Shown in pieces: positions 11,957 to 23,867 of a stretch of DNA of 64,000 bases. Source of the stretch: Psilocybe azurescens. Lineage: Eukaryota > Basidiomycota > Agaricomycetes > Agaricales > Agrocybaceae. The stretch lies in the NCBI GenBank assembly GCA_023853785.1, contig JAJIRX010000157.1, positions 39,397-103,396 of the forward strand. The letters run 5' to 3'. Every line of letters begins with the position of its first letter. Position 1 is the stretch's first letter. The notes beneath the pieces are model-generated. The model did not search any database. It was not told the DNA's origin and saw nothing but the letters and a program-made list of their open reading frames with translations. Both the position numbers and the translations under genes were made by a program.

Positions 11957-12646
11957 TCACGCATGTAGATTATAGATAACTCGAGGAGCAGATATCCGCT
12001 TGGTGAATGCTCCAGAGATATCCTCCGTATCCTCCGTTCGGAATAAGCCAACATGCCCAGGGAGGTACAGCGTGTCGAGAATGTCGAGGGCTCCGAGAAG
12101 AATGATTAGCGCATCCATGTACTGAGAATGGTTCTCGAAAAAGACCAACAGGTCCGACGGGGGGAAGACAAAAAGATGGCACAAATTGTACATCCCAGTG
12201 ACTGCAAGAAATGTCGCATGGTTCCTGGTACCATTAACGAGAAGGCTGTCCATTGAGATAGCCATTCGGCTATATGTTGGCGGTCCTGTTAAACCCTGCC
12301 CCGGGAAGAATATCTCGGACTTCTCCCAGTGGGGGATCCCAGGAACAACTCGACGAACTTCCGTGCAGAAAAGAGATAAGGGGCTAGCAGCCTCCACATC
12401 GCTGGCCAGAGAAGGGGTCCAATATACGTCGCATAAGGAGATCGTCAGAACCTCGATGGGAGGCTGCAAGCTTTCCTTGCTCCTTATATCTATTGCTATT
12501 AGGTCTTTGGTGTCGCCATGGTCAGGGTCTCCTTCGAGAAGGACCTCAAACGAGCGTCTGCGTCTCTGGGTTTCGAACATGTGCTCGCCCAAAGGGAGCC
12601 AATGTCTCATGCCACGGGGAATTCCGTATCTTGTCATGATAGACAT
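11957..12646 (-). CDS. unknown-family protein U2, intact copy
   Basis: Single-exon frame of 229 residues starting MSIMTRYGIPRG. Family landmarks shared with U1, U3 and U4 are DPDHGD near residue 41, PPIEVLTI near 62, FCTEVRR near 91, GPPTYSRMAISMD near 120, QYMDALIILLGALD near 185 and EDTEDIS near 213. There is no signal peptide or membrane segment. I do not recognise a named domain. It is the only uninterrupted member here, so it is the best reference for the family. A TATA box lies about 85 bp upstream. Confidence 0.6.
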   Translation of the reverse strand: MSIMTRYGIPRGMRHWLPLGEHMFETQRRRRSFEVLLEGDPDHGDTKDLIAIDIRSKESLQPPIEVLTISLCDVYWTPSLASDVEAASPLSLFCTEVRRVVPGIPHWEKSEIFFPGQGLTGPPTYSRMAISMDSLLVNGTRNHATFLAVTGMYNLCHLFVFPPSDLLVFFENHSQYMDALIILLGALDILDTLYLPGHVGLFRTEDTEDISGAFTKRISAPRVIYNLHA

Positions 12647-12726
12647 CGTTTTGGAATAAAATAAGGTAGTGACAGTGGAAGTAGAGGTGATAGAAACTGA
12701 TTAGAAAGTCATGGTTTTCGTCCTGC

Positions 12727-12733
12727 TTTTATA
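12727..12733 (-). promoter_or_regulatory. TATA box of U2
   Basis: TATAAAAGC on the minus strand about 85 bp before the U2 ATG, in the same context as the U3 box (TATAAAAGCC). Confidence 0.5.
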
Positions 12734-12739
12734 GACTTC

Positions 12740-14135
12740 AGTATCGACAATGAGCTCGACATTGTCCCCTGAGGCAATAGGGGCATTTCGGGTCAACTAG
12801 AAATTTGAGAGCACTACAGGCTACGTTGCCTATTCGGTTCATTGTGGACCACAATCCTCCTAATCGTATTCGTATGTAACACGATCGGAGACTCGGGAAT
12901 AAATCGGATAAAGATTCAGTGCCACAGGCATTCGTCCTGAATAGCATTGTAGCCTATGTACTTAATTAAAACAAATAGAGGAGATTTATGGTGACAATGT
13001 GTAAAGGTGCCTCGTGGAGAACCTTCACTAGTACTACTAAGTACACGGACCCGGTTCATGTTGGTCAGAGCGCTAGATGCAAACGGTCACACATACAATA
13101 TGTCCCGATTCGTTCAGCTTAGTGAATTTCTGAGAGCAAAGCGTAGGCAGAAGGCTATGGGTGTACGAAAGCACAAAGAATCTTTGAAAGATCTTACTAA
13201 AAGATCGTCGGACCCGGGTATAGCGTGACAACTTTGGCCAGCCGTCCGACATTACACCTGAAAACGATAAAGGGCTGGCAAAACATGCATAGATTGGATT
13301 TTTTGTACAAATTTCTCTTATGCAGGTAGGGATGAAGTGTTAATATGAGGAAGATTTTGTTTCAATTAGAAACTTACCCAAGGTTACTGTAACTTAAATA
13401 CAAGTATTTATTGCCAAGTATTTCACGTGACTTCAACTTGGCCAAGTCCCCGAATCTAGAGCCGAGAGTCCTGAGGAGTCCCTCGCGTAGCACCTGAACA
13501 TACATATTTTCATTTATGACCGTAGTGCCCACAGTAGTCATAGAAATGCATGTAATGGTCGAATCGGATTCAAATACTAAATATAGATCTTTTGTCCTAA
13601 TAAATATATGCCTTTTTAGGTAAGTAGTTGCCCCTAACTGCATGACTTGGCGTCCATTGTTATTGAAACTTTCCAGTCAAATTGCTCAAAATGTGTTCTG
13701 ACTTCTCAAAGTCTATAACGGGCCGGTACCCATAACACTCAGTGACAACTAGTGATAGTCGCAGCCGTTACTCTTGTCATAATTTAATTGGTATCTCAGC
13801 GATCTCTTCTGGCAAGATGGACTCGGACAAAACCGGTGAACGACTTACTGAGTACATTCTTATCGCTTGAGGTCTATTAGCTTTCTAAATAACGAACGTG
13901 ATGCATGGAGCTTTGCTTGTTTCGATAATGACTCCATATGGGGAGTACAATACTTAGATACATCTGTTTTTTTAATCCACCACCAAGCTCTTATGGTCAA
14001 GTGGCATAATGATGGTAAAAATAGTCATAATTTGGCCGATAAATGACGATATGAAGATATGGAATGTAATAGTACATGTGTAAGGCCTGGTACAAGAGAT
14101 GGCCTAAGAGAAAGACGGAATTGCTACATCAACGT
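12740..14135. other. intergenic, no supported gene
   Basis: Short frames only, with no domain and no convincing splice chain. Confidence 0.45.
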
Positions 14136-14810
14136 CTAGAGCCTGGCGATGTTTGGCATCGAATTGCCGCGATCAGTGAACGCCGAAAAAATATCATCCC
14201 ATTCGTCCTTGTCAAAGATATTTTCAGGAAGATAGAGGTCTTGAAGGGAGTCCAGTGAGCTCAGAATAAGAACTATCTCATCGAAGTATTGTGTCCGCCG
14301 TTGGAAAAAGTGGACATGTCCCATGGTGGTACAACGTACAACGTGCGGAGATGACTTTGCATTCCGTGCACAGTGGCAAAAATGGCTGGATTTCGTGCCT
14401 CATTGAGCACGAGCTGTTCCATCGGCACGGAAACGGAGCTATACGTTGGAGGTCCCGATAAGCATTGTCCTCGGAAATAAACAAGTGATCTCTCCAGACC
14501 AAGATAACCCTCTTCGGTGAGACGAATCTCAGTGAAAAGGACAGAGCGTGGAGTGGCAGACTCTATACGAGCCGCTAGTCCGGATATCCAAAACGACGTG
14601 CGCGTAGAAATTACCAGCGACTCCACGGGAGGCTGAAGATTCTCCACCCCCTATCTGAAGAGCCACAGCTTCCGCAACATCGCCGTGGTCCGGATGTTGT
14701 CCGATCCAAAGGCTCAGGGTTCTGCACCTGACGGCGTGTTCCTCCTGGGGGATATAGGACCAAGTCGGCGCTTGAATGCTTCCGAAAGCAGCAGTGATAT
14801 TAAAAGACAT
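14136..14810 (-). pseudogene. unknown-family gene U3, frameshifted
   Basis: This copy starts MSFNITAAFGSIQAP and carries the family's HPDHGD motif. The frame shifts at a run of five G near 14650, just before ENLQPPVESLVIS. The second frame continues through LFTEIRL and GPPTYSSVSVPME, then shifts again near 14310-14325 before FFQRRTQYFDEIVLI and the C-terminus. It is closer to U2 than to U1 or U4 (shared GPPTYS block). Either it is a decayed paralog or the G-run indel is a sequencing error. Its TATA box is at 14917-14923. Confidence 0.6.
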
Positions 14811-14916
14811 GACCGAATGTGGTGGGGGTGATGTAGTGTTAGTGTTGGCTTAGTGGCAATGGTAGTGATGGACTTGATAGTAGAAATTGGTTGCCATTTC
14901 TCATGTTTTTGCAGGC

Positions 14917-14923
14917 TTTTATA
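14917..14923 (-). promoter_or_regulatory. TATA box of U3
   Basis: TATAAAAGCCTGC on the minus strand about 110 bp upstream of the U3 ATG; same box as U1 and U2. Confidence 0.45.
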
Positions 14924-14924
14924 A

Positions 14925-16157
14925 TCTTCAGGATCGTCAATGGGCTGCTCTATATTGCTGTACCATTAGCTCAATGGCCCAAATTTCAACGAGCTAAAGT
15001 AGATCTCAGTACCAGTTGACTATGAGTGCGCACTGCTGCAGTACTGTAGGTGGAATCTGGATTGAGCCAAACCCCAGGGCTGTCAAATGGGGATCTGGGA
15101 TGTGCCAGACTGGTGCTCAAGGTGAAGGAGTTAACCTCGAGATCCGATATGGCAAGGCACAGAAGCACTACAGGACATTGTCCAAAACTTCTTTCCGGCA
15201 AGAGAAGCATTTCAAGCAGTAGAGTTTATCCGAAGACGTGCAGACAATAGAAGGAGACAGCGTAAGAGTAAACAGCTTAAGCACAGAAAAGCTTGAGAGG
15301 CGGAAAGGGGCGTGGGATCATCCAAAAGAAAGAAAGAAAAACAAACAAACAAAGGAATCCCTTACTGTGGATGAAAAAGTCATGCAAAAAGTTTTGAGGC
15401 AAATGCCCACATTTGATCAGGTCTTGGATGAAAGAAAAGAAATATGATCACGAAAAACATGGTTCAACCCAGTTCAAGTATAAAACTGAATTTATAGGGC
15501 TTGTTACAGTGCGTATGTGTCAAAAAGAAGATTTGGCTCAAAAATCGAGGCGGTTGTAGGCTTAGCACCTTCGACCACAACCTTTAAGTCAACACTCCTG
15601 GAATTTCTAGTGAGAATGGCGAGTTGGATATTGGGTCCGTTTATTGTTTAGAATGACGAAAAATTCTCGTGGCACTACCTCAGAGGTAGAAAGTTGCATC
15701 AAATCCAAGATTACGTTGCAACTTGCGCATTGCTCGGTGTTTTTGCACAGAAATAAATGAACAGTGTGATTGATAAGTCTTCAATTCATTCTTCAACATC
15801 AGACCGAGAATAATCGTGATGAGAACCGTATTTGGTCTAATGACGACAAAAGACATGGGCTTTGAATTGAGATCTATCCTGAAAGCCGTTAAGTATTATA
15901 TTTCCGGTAGCTATAAACTTCGAAGTAACACATCCTCTTTTGTTCTGGCGAGCAATCCCTGAAATGAAATTTAAAATAGACATGAATGGATTGGCCATTG
16001 TTCGAAGAGGTGCGAAACAGACGGTAGGATGTCGCATACGTTACGATCCCTGTTATCATCCAAAATCAGAACGAAGCAAACGATTGGGGACCGCTGCCTA
16101 TTGTAAGGCAGATAGATTACAGTTGTGGGTATGATACATTAGGAATTCCTGACAACA
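14925..16157. other. intergenic, no supported gene
   Basis: Contains a short purine-rich AAAG/AAAC low-complexity patch near 15325-15355. No gene recognised. Confidence 0.45.
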
Positions 16158-17328
16158 TCATAATTTTGGAAGTTTGGTCTGCACAGTCAAAGAAGCAAAT
16201 CTAGGCTTCTCTTTCTTAGCTGTGGCCACTAGCCCATCCCGAATATCCTAAGGACGAATCAGGTTATATGTGGAATTCACAATAACGAGGTACGTACATT
16301 GGTCATCAAGGCAGCAGCATTCCACGCCCCCGTGTAAGCCAGGTTCTCCGGAACACTGATCAAATTGGTTTTAGCGATGCGACCAAACTAAGTCAAGATG
16401 AGTCACCTGTGGTCTCGTGAATGTGTAATCAAGTGTTTCGCACTTGACACAGCTACAGGGCTTTTCCCTGCCACAAATGTGGCCAAGGCCAGTGCATCTC
16501 CCACAACTTCGTCCCTCCCTCCTTCAACGACGCGCGAAACCAGTCCGAACTCTCGAGCTTCGTCCGCAGAGAACCCTCGAGCTGTGTACGTGAGCTCGCG
16601 AACTAGCGAGTGGTTCCCAGTGATCTTTGGCAAGAATGCGAGGGAGCCGATGTCAGGTGCCAGTCCAATATCGACTTCCTGACGTGCCAGATACATGTAA
16701 GCTATACGAGCCATATAAAGATAACGCTGACATACCTTTATTGTGAACTTTGTATCCTTTGCTGCATATCTTATATCGCAGACGCCGATCATGTCCACAC
16801 CCAGGCCGATGCAATGTCCATGTATGGCGGCAATGACCGGGAAAGGCGCACGTTCGGGTGCACCGATGGCATGCTGAAAGGCGAGGAGATGTTTGCGAGT
16901 GGAATGGGAGGCACGAGCCGCGTCAAGGCTGGTGTCAGCCCCAGATGATCCTAGGGCAGAGGCGTCATGCACTAAATATATTAGTGAGCACAAATAGCAT
17001 AATATGACAACGGTACACTCACAATCCAGCCCCGCAGTAAAGTACTTGGGGAAAGCAGATGTTAACACGGCAGCACGAACGTCGTATCCATCTTCTGTCA
17101 AAGCGTCGAAGAGCTTTCCGTATGCCACCCAGAACTCGGTGCAGAATGCGTTCACCGGTGCTCTACATTCACGTCGTTGAGATGCGCGAGCCAATGTCAA
17201 GTTTCGTATGATTAGAACGGTTTATGAACATGATTCAGAAAGTAGCAAAGTCACCTAGAAAGCTCAATGAGAAGTACATGCGGAACGGGCTCAGAGACTT
17301 TGATCCATTTCGAAGAGTAGGAGGACAT
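16158..17328 (-). CDS. ECH1: delta3,5-delta2,4-dienoyl-CoA isomerase (enoyl-CoA hydratase/isomerase family)
   Basis: Six exons: 17328-17255, 17162-17023, 16971-16736, 16678-16407, 16355-16298 and 16247-16158, all in phase with no break. The crotonase fold is clear: FTAGLDL (oxyanion loop), then HGHCIGLGVD and CDIRYAAKD, then KEVDIGLAPDIG. The three acidic catalytic residues of the mammalian enzyme (Asp in GVD, Glu in KEVD, Asp in APDIG) are all present at the right spacing. The protein ends PKL, a PTS1-type peroxisomal targeting signal. It should isomerise 3,5-dienoyl-CoA to 2,4-dienoyl-CoA during beta-oxidation of odd-position unsaturated fatty acids in peroxisomes. It lies between decayed copies U3 and U4. 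Confidence 0.9.
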
Positions 17329-18934
17329 CGCTTCCTTGCTGTCCGACGGCGTTGAACGGGCGCCTATTGGGCGCTATTAATGAGAACAAGAAGTACGATA
17401 TGGAAACCAGGTTTCCTGAGTAGTAGGCGATGAGGATGCTAGAACGTAGTTTCTACTAGAGAGACTGTCATGGAGAATATATCCGTGAGACAGATCGGTT
17501 ACCGGCAAACGACCAGTTGCCGGAAACTATCAGATGGAAACAGGGGCGGTCTGTTCAAATCATCGTATTCTTCTGGGATACAAATATAACCACATCGGAG
17601 CTATCCGCGCAAACGATGAGACGACGGTGTTTACAAGCTGCGGGCGTCTAAATTACCTCTAGGGTCCAATTTTTTTAAAATTAGGTCGGAACCAAAATTT
17701 ATATCGTCACGGTGGTTAAATCGTGGACTTTTTCTTTCTTCCTTTTTCTATTTGTAAGTCTTCAATTTAGACCGGGACGCAAATTGTCGATGCCAGAGGT
17801 ATTATCCTCGAAACGTGAGGGAAAATGCACTGAAAATAGAAGTAAATCAAGTTTATTTGTCTACAAATACGGGAATCAACGCGTCATTTTAAAGCGAGAA
17901 ACGAGTTATGCTGTGAGTAACATTTTATGTTGAATTGCTGTTGCGTTTTATCTACGAGTATATAGTCAGCGATGCGTTCGTGTCATGCTCTGCTTCCTGA
18001 TGTTTTCACTAAACTCTCAATTCTGAAGCATAAGAACGTCGCTTTCAGATTCATACCGCAAGCACCTTATGAGCAAGTTGCTCCTCCTGCTGTGTCTCCT
18101 GCCCCTGAAGTTATAACTCGTGATCTTTCAAGGCGTCACGGACGGCGAACTGGAAATCTGGATATCGGCCATATCTAAAGCGCATGAACATGGATCGTTC
18201 TGGCAAAAGATTGTTGGGATTGATCTCGATCGAGCTCTGGAAACAAAGCCGTTTAGAGGCTTGAAGTGGAGAGGTATGCAGGTTCTCTTTGCTCGCTCGT
18301 GATCTAAGCTCTACGCTACCGACAGCACAATCACGGTCATTAACATCATCCAAGCTGTAAGTGGATCCCAATATAATAGCTAGGTAATTTGTCTGACAGA
18401 ATAGGTAGATGATAATATGTCCTCAGAGTAATGCCAGTGTGGCATCATCTCAGGTGACCGAGGGAGTTGCGCAGAAGTACGATCAAATCCATACTTTTGG
18501 CTATTGACGATTGATTTATTCTCTTCCTGCCTTCTTGCTTTTACTGTTTGGTAGCTCCGTATACGGCTACGGCTTCTTGGTTATGTTTTACTTGTAGTAT
18601 GTAGGGCACAGACACGTATCCCACTTCGTGGTCTTGAACGGGCGCTTAATGGACTTATATACTGTACATACACGAGATCTAAAGTGGAAGAGTGAGTGCC
18701 GAAGTACTGTTGGTGTTGGTCTCCATCTATCTTAAGACTTGATTCGAAACTGCATCGTACTTCACATGCCCAACATCCCACAAGAAACAACAATCATCGA
18801 AATAATATTGCATTTAAGTATACACAGCCCCCAACAGTAAAGCTACACTTCGAGCCAGTTGCTTAGGCATTTCTCCGTCGAGCCACACGAGACAGTGAAT
18901 GTATCTGTGAACCTATATCAAAACCTCTTCCTCG
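17329..18934. other. intergenic, no supported gene
   Basis: AT-rich, with only scattered short frames. I cannot support a gene here. Confidence 0.45.
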
Positions 18935-19504
18935 TCAATAATGCGCCTCTACCCATAGTCTTGTTATTTTGCCGTTTTTTGAAGTTCGTAGATAATTGCC
19001 GGACGCGCTGATGTGCTGTCTTCGCTTATCCGAATCAATGCCATAGATATCCTTTTGGTCCTCCTTCGACGGGACGCCCAAGCAGTTTGCTAGGAGATAG
19101 ACTTCACGCTGCCCGTGAATGGCACTAAAGATCAAAATGAGAGCATCCATGTATTGGATACGATTGGCCGAAGACAGATCTTCGTCTACCGTGAGGTTGT
19201 CCAGAGATTGACCATTGACTCTACTGTGCGCAAGTTGATTACGGTGCCAGAGTCGTACCCGCAGAGATAGTCCATGGGAAATGATATTGTCAAGTGCGAA
19301 GGAGAATCAAGGAGAGGGCATCCATGAAAGGAAACCAATGATTTTTCGAGCCATCGTTTCTGTAGGTTCATAAGACGAACTTCTGTAACAAAAACACCCT
19401 GAGATGCAGCATTTACGATGCCTCCAGCCAGGTCGTTGTTCCAGGCGGGCGTGTAGTTTTACCAGGGGAAAATGCATAGGAAGAGGCCGTAGTCAAGCAG
19501 GCAT
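18935..19504 (-). pseudogene. unknown-family gene U4, degraded and internally deleted
   Basis: A close relative of U1. It retains GVFVTEVRLMNLQKRWLEK, ISFPMDYLC, RTVESMVNL, QYMDALILIFSAIHG and EDQKDI. Between the 5' segment (TCTTCCTATGCATTTTCCCC, minus strand) and the segment encoding YTPAWNNDLAG, about 160 bp present in U1 are missing. The inferred start codon is followed within four codons by TGA, and further shifts separate the later blocks. No TATA box like those of U1-U3 was found upstream. Clearly non-functional. Confidence 0.65.
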
Positions 19505-20326
19505 ATTTTGAGGTGTGGCATTTAAAAGCCAGTGGTTTTCTCAGAGAAGGGATTGGTGTGAACGGTGCGCGTGGTATAGCACAGTGGCCGGAGAAGACAC
19601 TTGGTGTAAGGCTTGTATTTGGCGTCTATTTTTGTGCTTGTCCCCGTATCTGAATTCCGGCCCGCAGTACGTTTAATGGCTTGGTGAACTACGTCAACAT
19701 AAAGTACCCCAGCGAGAGTAGCGAAGACTAAATAATTCGGCTGAAAGAAGAGATGGGCGGAAAATGGGTTTGAAACACATTCCTTTGGTAAGTAAATAAG
19801 CGGAAGGATGTGAGATGTATGTGGGTTGGGGAGAAAGAGACGACGCATAGTAATCAATAGATAAATTTTGTAGACTCTTTATAAGTAGTGCGTAATTATG
19901 TAGTGGCCCACTGGTGGCCCATGTTGGGCCCATGCTGTAATCTGTAGTCGGCTAATGCAACTGTGTCTTCCGTGAGGCTTGCGTGAGGCCATGCCCAAGC
20001 ATTATTATGGTCTGCATGGCCCGTAAATACAACCAATGGTCCAGTCGACAAAAATGGATCTTATGGACATTCAACACAATGTAACTTGTTGGCCCATTGC
20101 CTGTGCTTTGGCATACCGGAGCACATGAAAGCTTTGAACAAGCTTTGAATGAGGGACTTTGCTAGACCCGTGACTGATCCTAGCCATTGGTTACCCCATG
20201 ATATACTCTATATATGCAAGCGGAAAGACGGTCCGATTTCAACGGTCACATGATTATGGCCGATGGACTCGCGCGGCGGCCAGCCTCATTGAGCAACAAC
20301 CCGGACCCCGACCCCTACAAGGCCCA
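19505..20326. other. intergenic upstream of USP5
   Basis: No gene recognised. The last part is the presumed USP5 promoter. Confidence 0.45.
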
Positions 20327-23300
20327 ATGTCTTGCACTCATATCAGCCAAATCGCTGCCCTACAGCCGCCTAGACACTCTCATAGTGTCCATCGAGAGGA
20401 ATGTACGCAGTGTTTTGACAATCAGGCATGTTTCCCAACCAATAGGCGTAGCAAACCTCTTTGGAGCTCATGATTGTGAAGGATAGCGCGGATGGCATCG
20501 ATGTCTGCCTTTCATGCTTCAATGGCGGATGTCTAGATCAGACAAGACACCATGCGCTCACTCATATGCTCAAATCATCGCATCAATTCACCCTGAATGT
20601 ACAAAGAAAGACGAAATCGGTGCCGTCACCTCAGAGGGTTAGTTTTCTATTTACGGTTTGTTGATAGACTAACGATGGCGTAGATCCATGACGAGGAACC
20701 TCCCGCCAAGATGACGAAGCTCGAGATCGTCGAAGAGAACGAAGAAGACAAGTACGAGCATGTAACACATGTCAAATGTTGGGCTTGCGACAGTCAAAAC
20801 GGAGCCGTAGTGCCCGATGCGTTATCAGATCCCAAAGTAAGTCTATTTCTGATATTTCTACCTCTCGCTGACAAAACTAGATTAAATCTCTCGTAGATGG
20901 CGTCATGCAATCTCTTTCATCTGCGCGCCAATCCGAAGTCAAAGCATGGGAAGAAGAAATAACGCCCTGCGAACATACGCTTACCATCGAGCAATTTGTG
21001 TCAGGGCATATACCCGCTTCAGGTTTGGCACATTGCAATGCCTGTGATCTGAAAGAAAATCTCTGGCTCTGCCTTACCTGCGGATCTCTCGGATGCGGAC
21101 GACAACAATTCGGAGGGCTGAGTGGAAATGGACACGGATTGGCGCATTACGAAGCCTCTGGGCACTCCGTGAGCGTAAAATTGGGAACAATCACTCCAGA
21201 AGGAGGAGCTGGTGCGTATCTGGCTGCTTTGTCAAGCAGATATATGCTAATGCATAGCTTAGATATCTATTGCTATGTGTGTAATGATGCAAAGAAGATC
21301 CAGATTTGGCGACGCATTTAGCGTCGTTTGGCATTAACGTTCAGACGCTGAAAAAGACGGAGAAAAGCATGACAGAACTGGTGTGTTTGTTTTCGTTGCC
21401 TGTGTAGATTCTAATCTAACACTCAACAGCAAATCGAGCAAAACTTGAAGTACGATTTCTCTTTGACCGGAGATGATGGAAAGGCATTGGAGCCAGTATT
21501 TGGCCCTGGACTGACGGGTCTCGCGAACCTGGGTAACAGGTAGGCTTTTTCGACCGCTTCTAGTCCATGGACGCTGACGTCATACAAAGTTGTTACATGG
21601 CTTCAGTCCTACAAACCGTTTACTCTCTTCCATCCTTCCAGAAGCGCTACCAGCAGCAAGCTGCCGACCACGCAGAAAAATGTCCAGTCTCCCTTCCCGC
21701 CGACTGTGTCGAATGTCAGATGCACAAAGTGGCCGATGGATTGTTGAGTGGACGATATTCGCATCCGGCTCATTCGTCAACGGACAGACTACAACACCCA
21801 TCACCTACGCCTGTTTTTCAGACGGGTGTCAAGCCCACGAGCTTCAAGGCTCTAATTGGCAAGGGTCATCAGGAGTTTGCGACGATGAGGCAGCAGGATG
21901 CGGAGGAATTCTTCACTCATCTCATCACCGTTCTGCGAAGGGACGGCCAGAAGTATAAGGAACGCAGTGAACAAGGTGCGCTATACATAGTTCTTTCTTC
22001 TCGAAATCAAGTACTGATACATGTTCTTTTTGCTTTAAGACCCAACGGCTGTGTTCAGCTATGCCGCCGAGCACCGGCTGCAGTGCACATCGTGCAAGAA
22101 AGTTCGATACAGAACGGATGTCATGGATGTCGTATCTGTCACCGTCCCCGCGAACGAGAAGGGAAAAGACGAAGATGGCAAATGTTTGTATAAGGATGTG
22201 AAGTTGACCGATTGCGTACAGAATTTGCTTGGAAGTGAGGGGTTGGATTACGCATGCCCATCTTGCGCCACGAATGTAGTTGCTGTGAAGTGAGACTTGC
22301 TATTCTTCCTCCCCTTCTACTAATAGGGCTTATGGAACAAACAGACAGATGAAATTCGCGTCTTTTCCGGAGGTGCTGGTTATACATGCCAAGAGATTCC
22401 AGCTCGTCAATTGGGTTCCTACTAAACTTGGTCAGTTACCACAACCGTTATCTTTGCTTGGTGAAAATATTCTGATGTTCACTATTCTGTGATTGCAGAC
22501 ATCCCTGTCATCTTGCCCGAAGACGATACTCTCGTATTATCTGAACAACACATAGGAACCGGTCTCAAGGAATCGGAAACAGAGCTGCCTAACGACGATG
22601 CCGGTACGGTGGTGTTCCTTATCAGAACAATTCCTCTAGCAATGTTCATTGTGTTCTTGTTCTAGCTACATCTACCTTGCCGGAGTTCAACCAAGCTGCT
22701 ATGGCCCAACTAGAAGGGATGGGATTCCCGACTGTCCGGTGTCAAAAAGCTCTGTTGGCCACAGGGAACAGCGACGCCGAAGCTGCGATGGAATGGCTCT
22801 TTGCACATATGGAAGATCCCGGTTCGTCTTTCTCTTTCTCTTTCCCATGTTTTCATGTGAACTGTCGTGCTTATGGTAATGAAATCCGATAGATATAGAC
22901 TTGCCGATTCAACCCACATCTCCTGCTTCTGGAGGGGTATCGGAGCCTGACCCTGAGCAGGTAGCGATGCTATCTGATATGGGATTCACCAGTGCCCAAG
23001 CTAAGAAAGCACTCCGCGAGACTGTAAGTTTCGTCCTTCCCCTCATTCTCGAAGATGATGATAGCTAACTTTTTCAGTCCGGAAATGCCGAGCGCGCCGT
23101 CGAATGGCTGTTCAACCATCCTGAAGATACTGGGGAAGAAGCAGCTCCAGCTGCCGCAGCCGCCTCTGCCATATCGGCCCCCACTATCCCAGGAACTAGG
23201 GAGATTCCAACGCGCTACAGGCTCATCGCCTTTATATCGCATAAAGGGCCCTCAATCCATTCTGGGCATTACGTTGCCCATATTAAGAAGGGCGCTGTGG

Positions 23301-23410
23301 ATGGGGGACAGTGGGTGCTTTTCAACGATGAGAAGGTCGTCAAAGCCGATGCGGAGAGTGTGAAAGATTTGAAGAAGTTGGCGTATTTGTACTTTTTCGT
23401 CAGGGTTTGA
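20327..23410 (+). CDS. UBP14: ubiquitin carboxyl-terminal hydrolase, USP5/UBP14 type
   Basis: Thirteen exons: 20327-20425, 20482-20637, 20684-20836, 20881-21211, 21263-21380, 21430-21539, 21590-21975, 22040-22289, 22345-22430, 22499-22603, 22666-22821, 22893-23023 and 23078-23410. Order of domains: a first zinc-finger-like region (CTQCFDNQ with DGIDVCLSCFNGGC), the canonical ZnF-UBP (CNACDLKENLWLCLTCG to GHSVSVKLGT), the Cys box ANLGNSCYMASVLQ, two UBA domains (exons 11-13) and the His box HSGHYVAHIK with WVLFNDEKV. It would disassemble free polyubiquitin chains and supply ubiquitin monomers. Intron 1 uses a GC donor. In exon 5 near 21290-21298 one base is missing between YCYVCNDAK and DPDLATHLASFG, so the literal sequence is frameshifted there. 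Confidence 0.88.
20426..20481 (+). other. GC-AG intron 1 of USP5
   Basis: 56-nt intron starting GCATGTTT after CAG and ending GTGAAG. The flanking exons join in frame as FDNQ-DSADGIDVC, matching the family. No GT donor in the neighbourhood gives this join. Confidence 0.6.
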
Positions 23411-23867
23411 GCTTGACAATCAGGAGGGCGCAGTTGAGGTAGGAATAAAGCTTCGATGAAACGACAAATCTGTCGAATGACCTGCAAAGGTTGAACTGTG
23501 TATCATAGACTGTACATGTGGTGTAGATTACGATGGTTCTGGCTGTATTTGAATATCCCTTAGTACGGTCTTATTTTGTGTTAGATATATTCCAAATATG
23601 TCCAAGCCATATTCTGCACACTGTAGCTACCTAAGTAATGTCTTGCCATATCGTGCAGACTCGGATAGAGTCATTTTATAGAAAAATAAGGCTCAAAATA
23701 GAGGCAGAAGCAATTCAAACCTGTTCGTTAACTTGACCTACATACTAGGAGGAAACTTCGAAGCAACGAGCACAAAACGAATAATCTCTCCGAAGCTCCT
23801 GCCAAGCAAATGCAAACAAACGAGAACGTCGCCAACGGCGTCGCAACGGGCAACGTCGACAAATACC

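Noticed and set aside
13374..13643. 89-residue minus-strand frame
   Set aside because: No similarity to the U family and no domain; AT-rich chance ORF.
15310..15450. Small lysine-rich plus-strand frame
   Set aside because: It reflects an AAAG/AAAC low-complexity patch.
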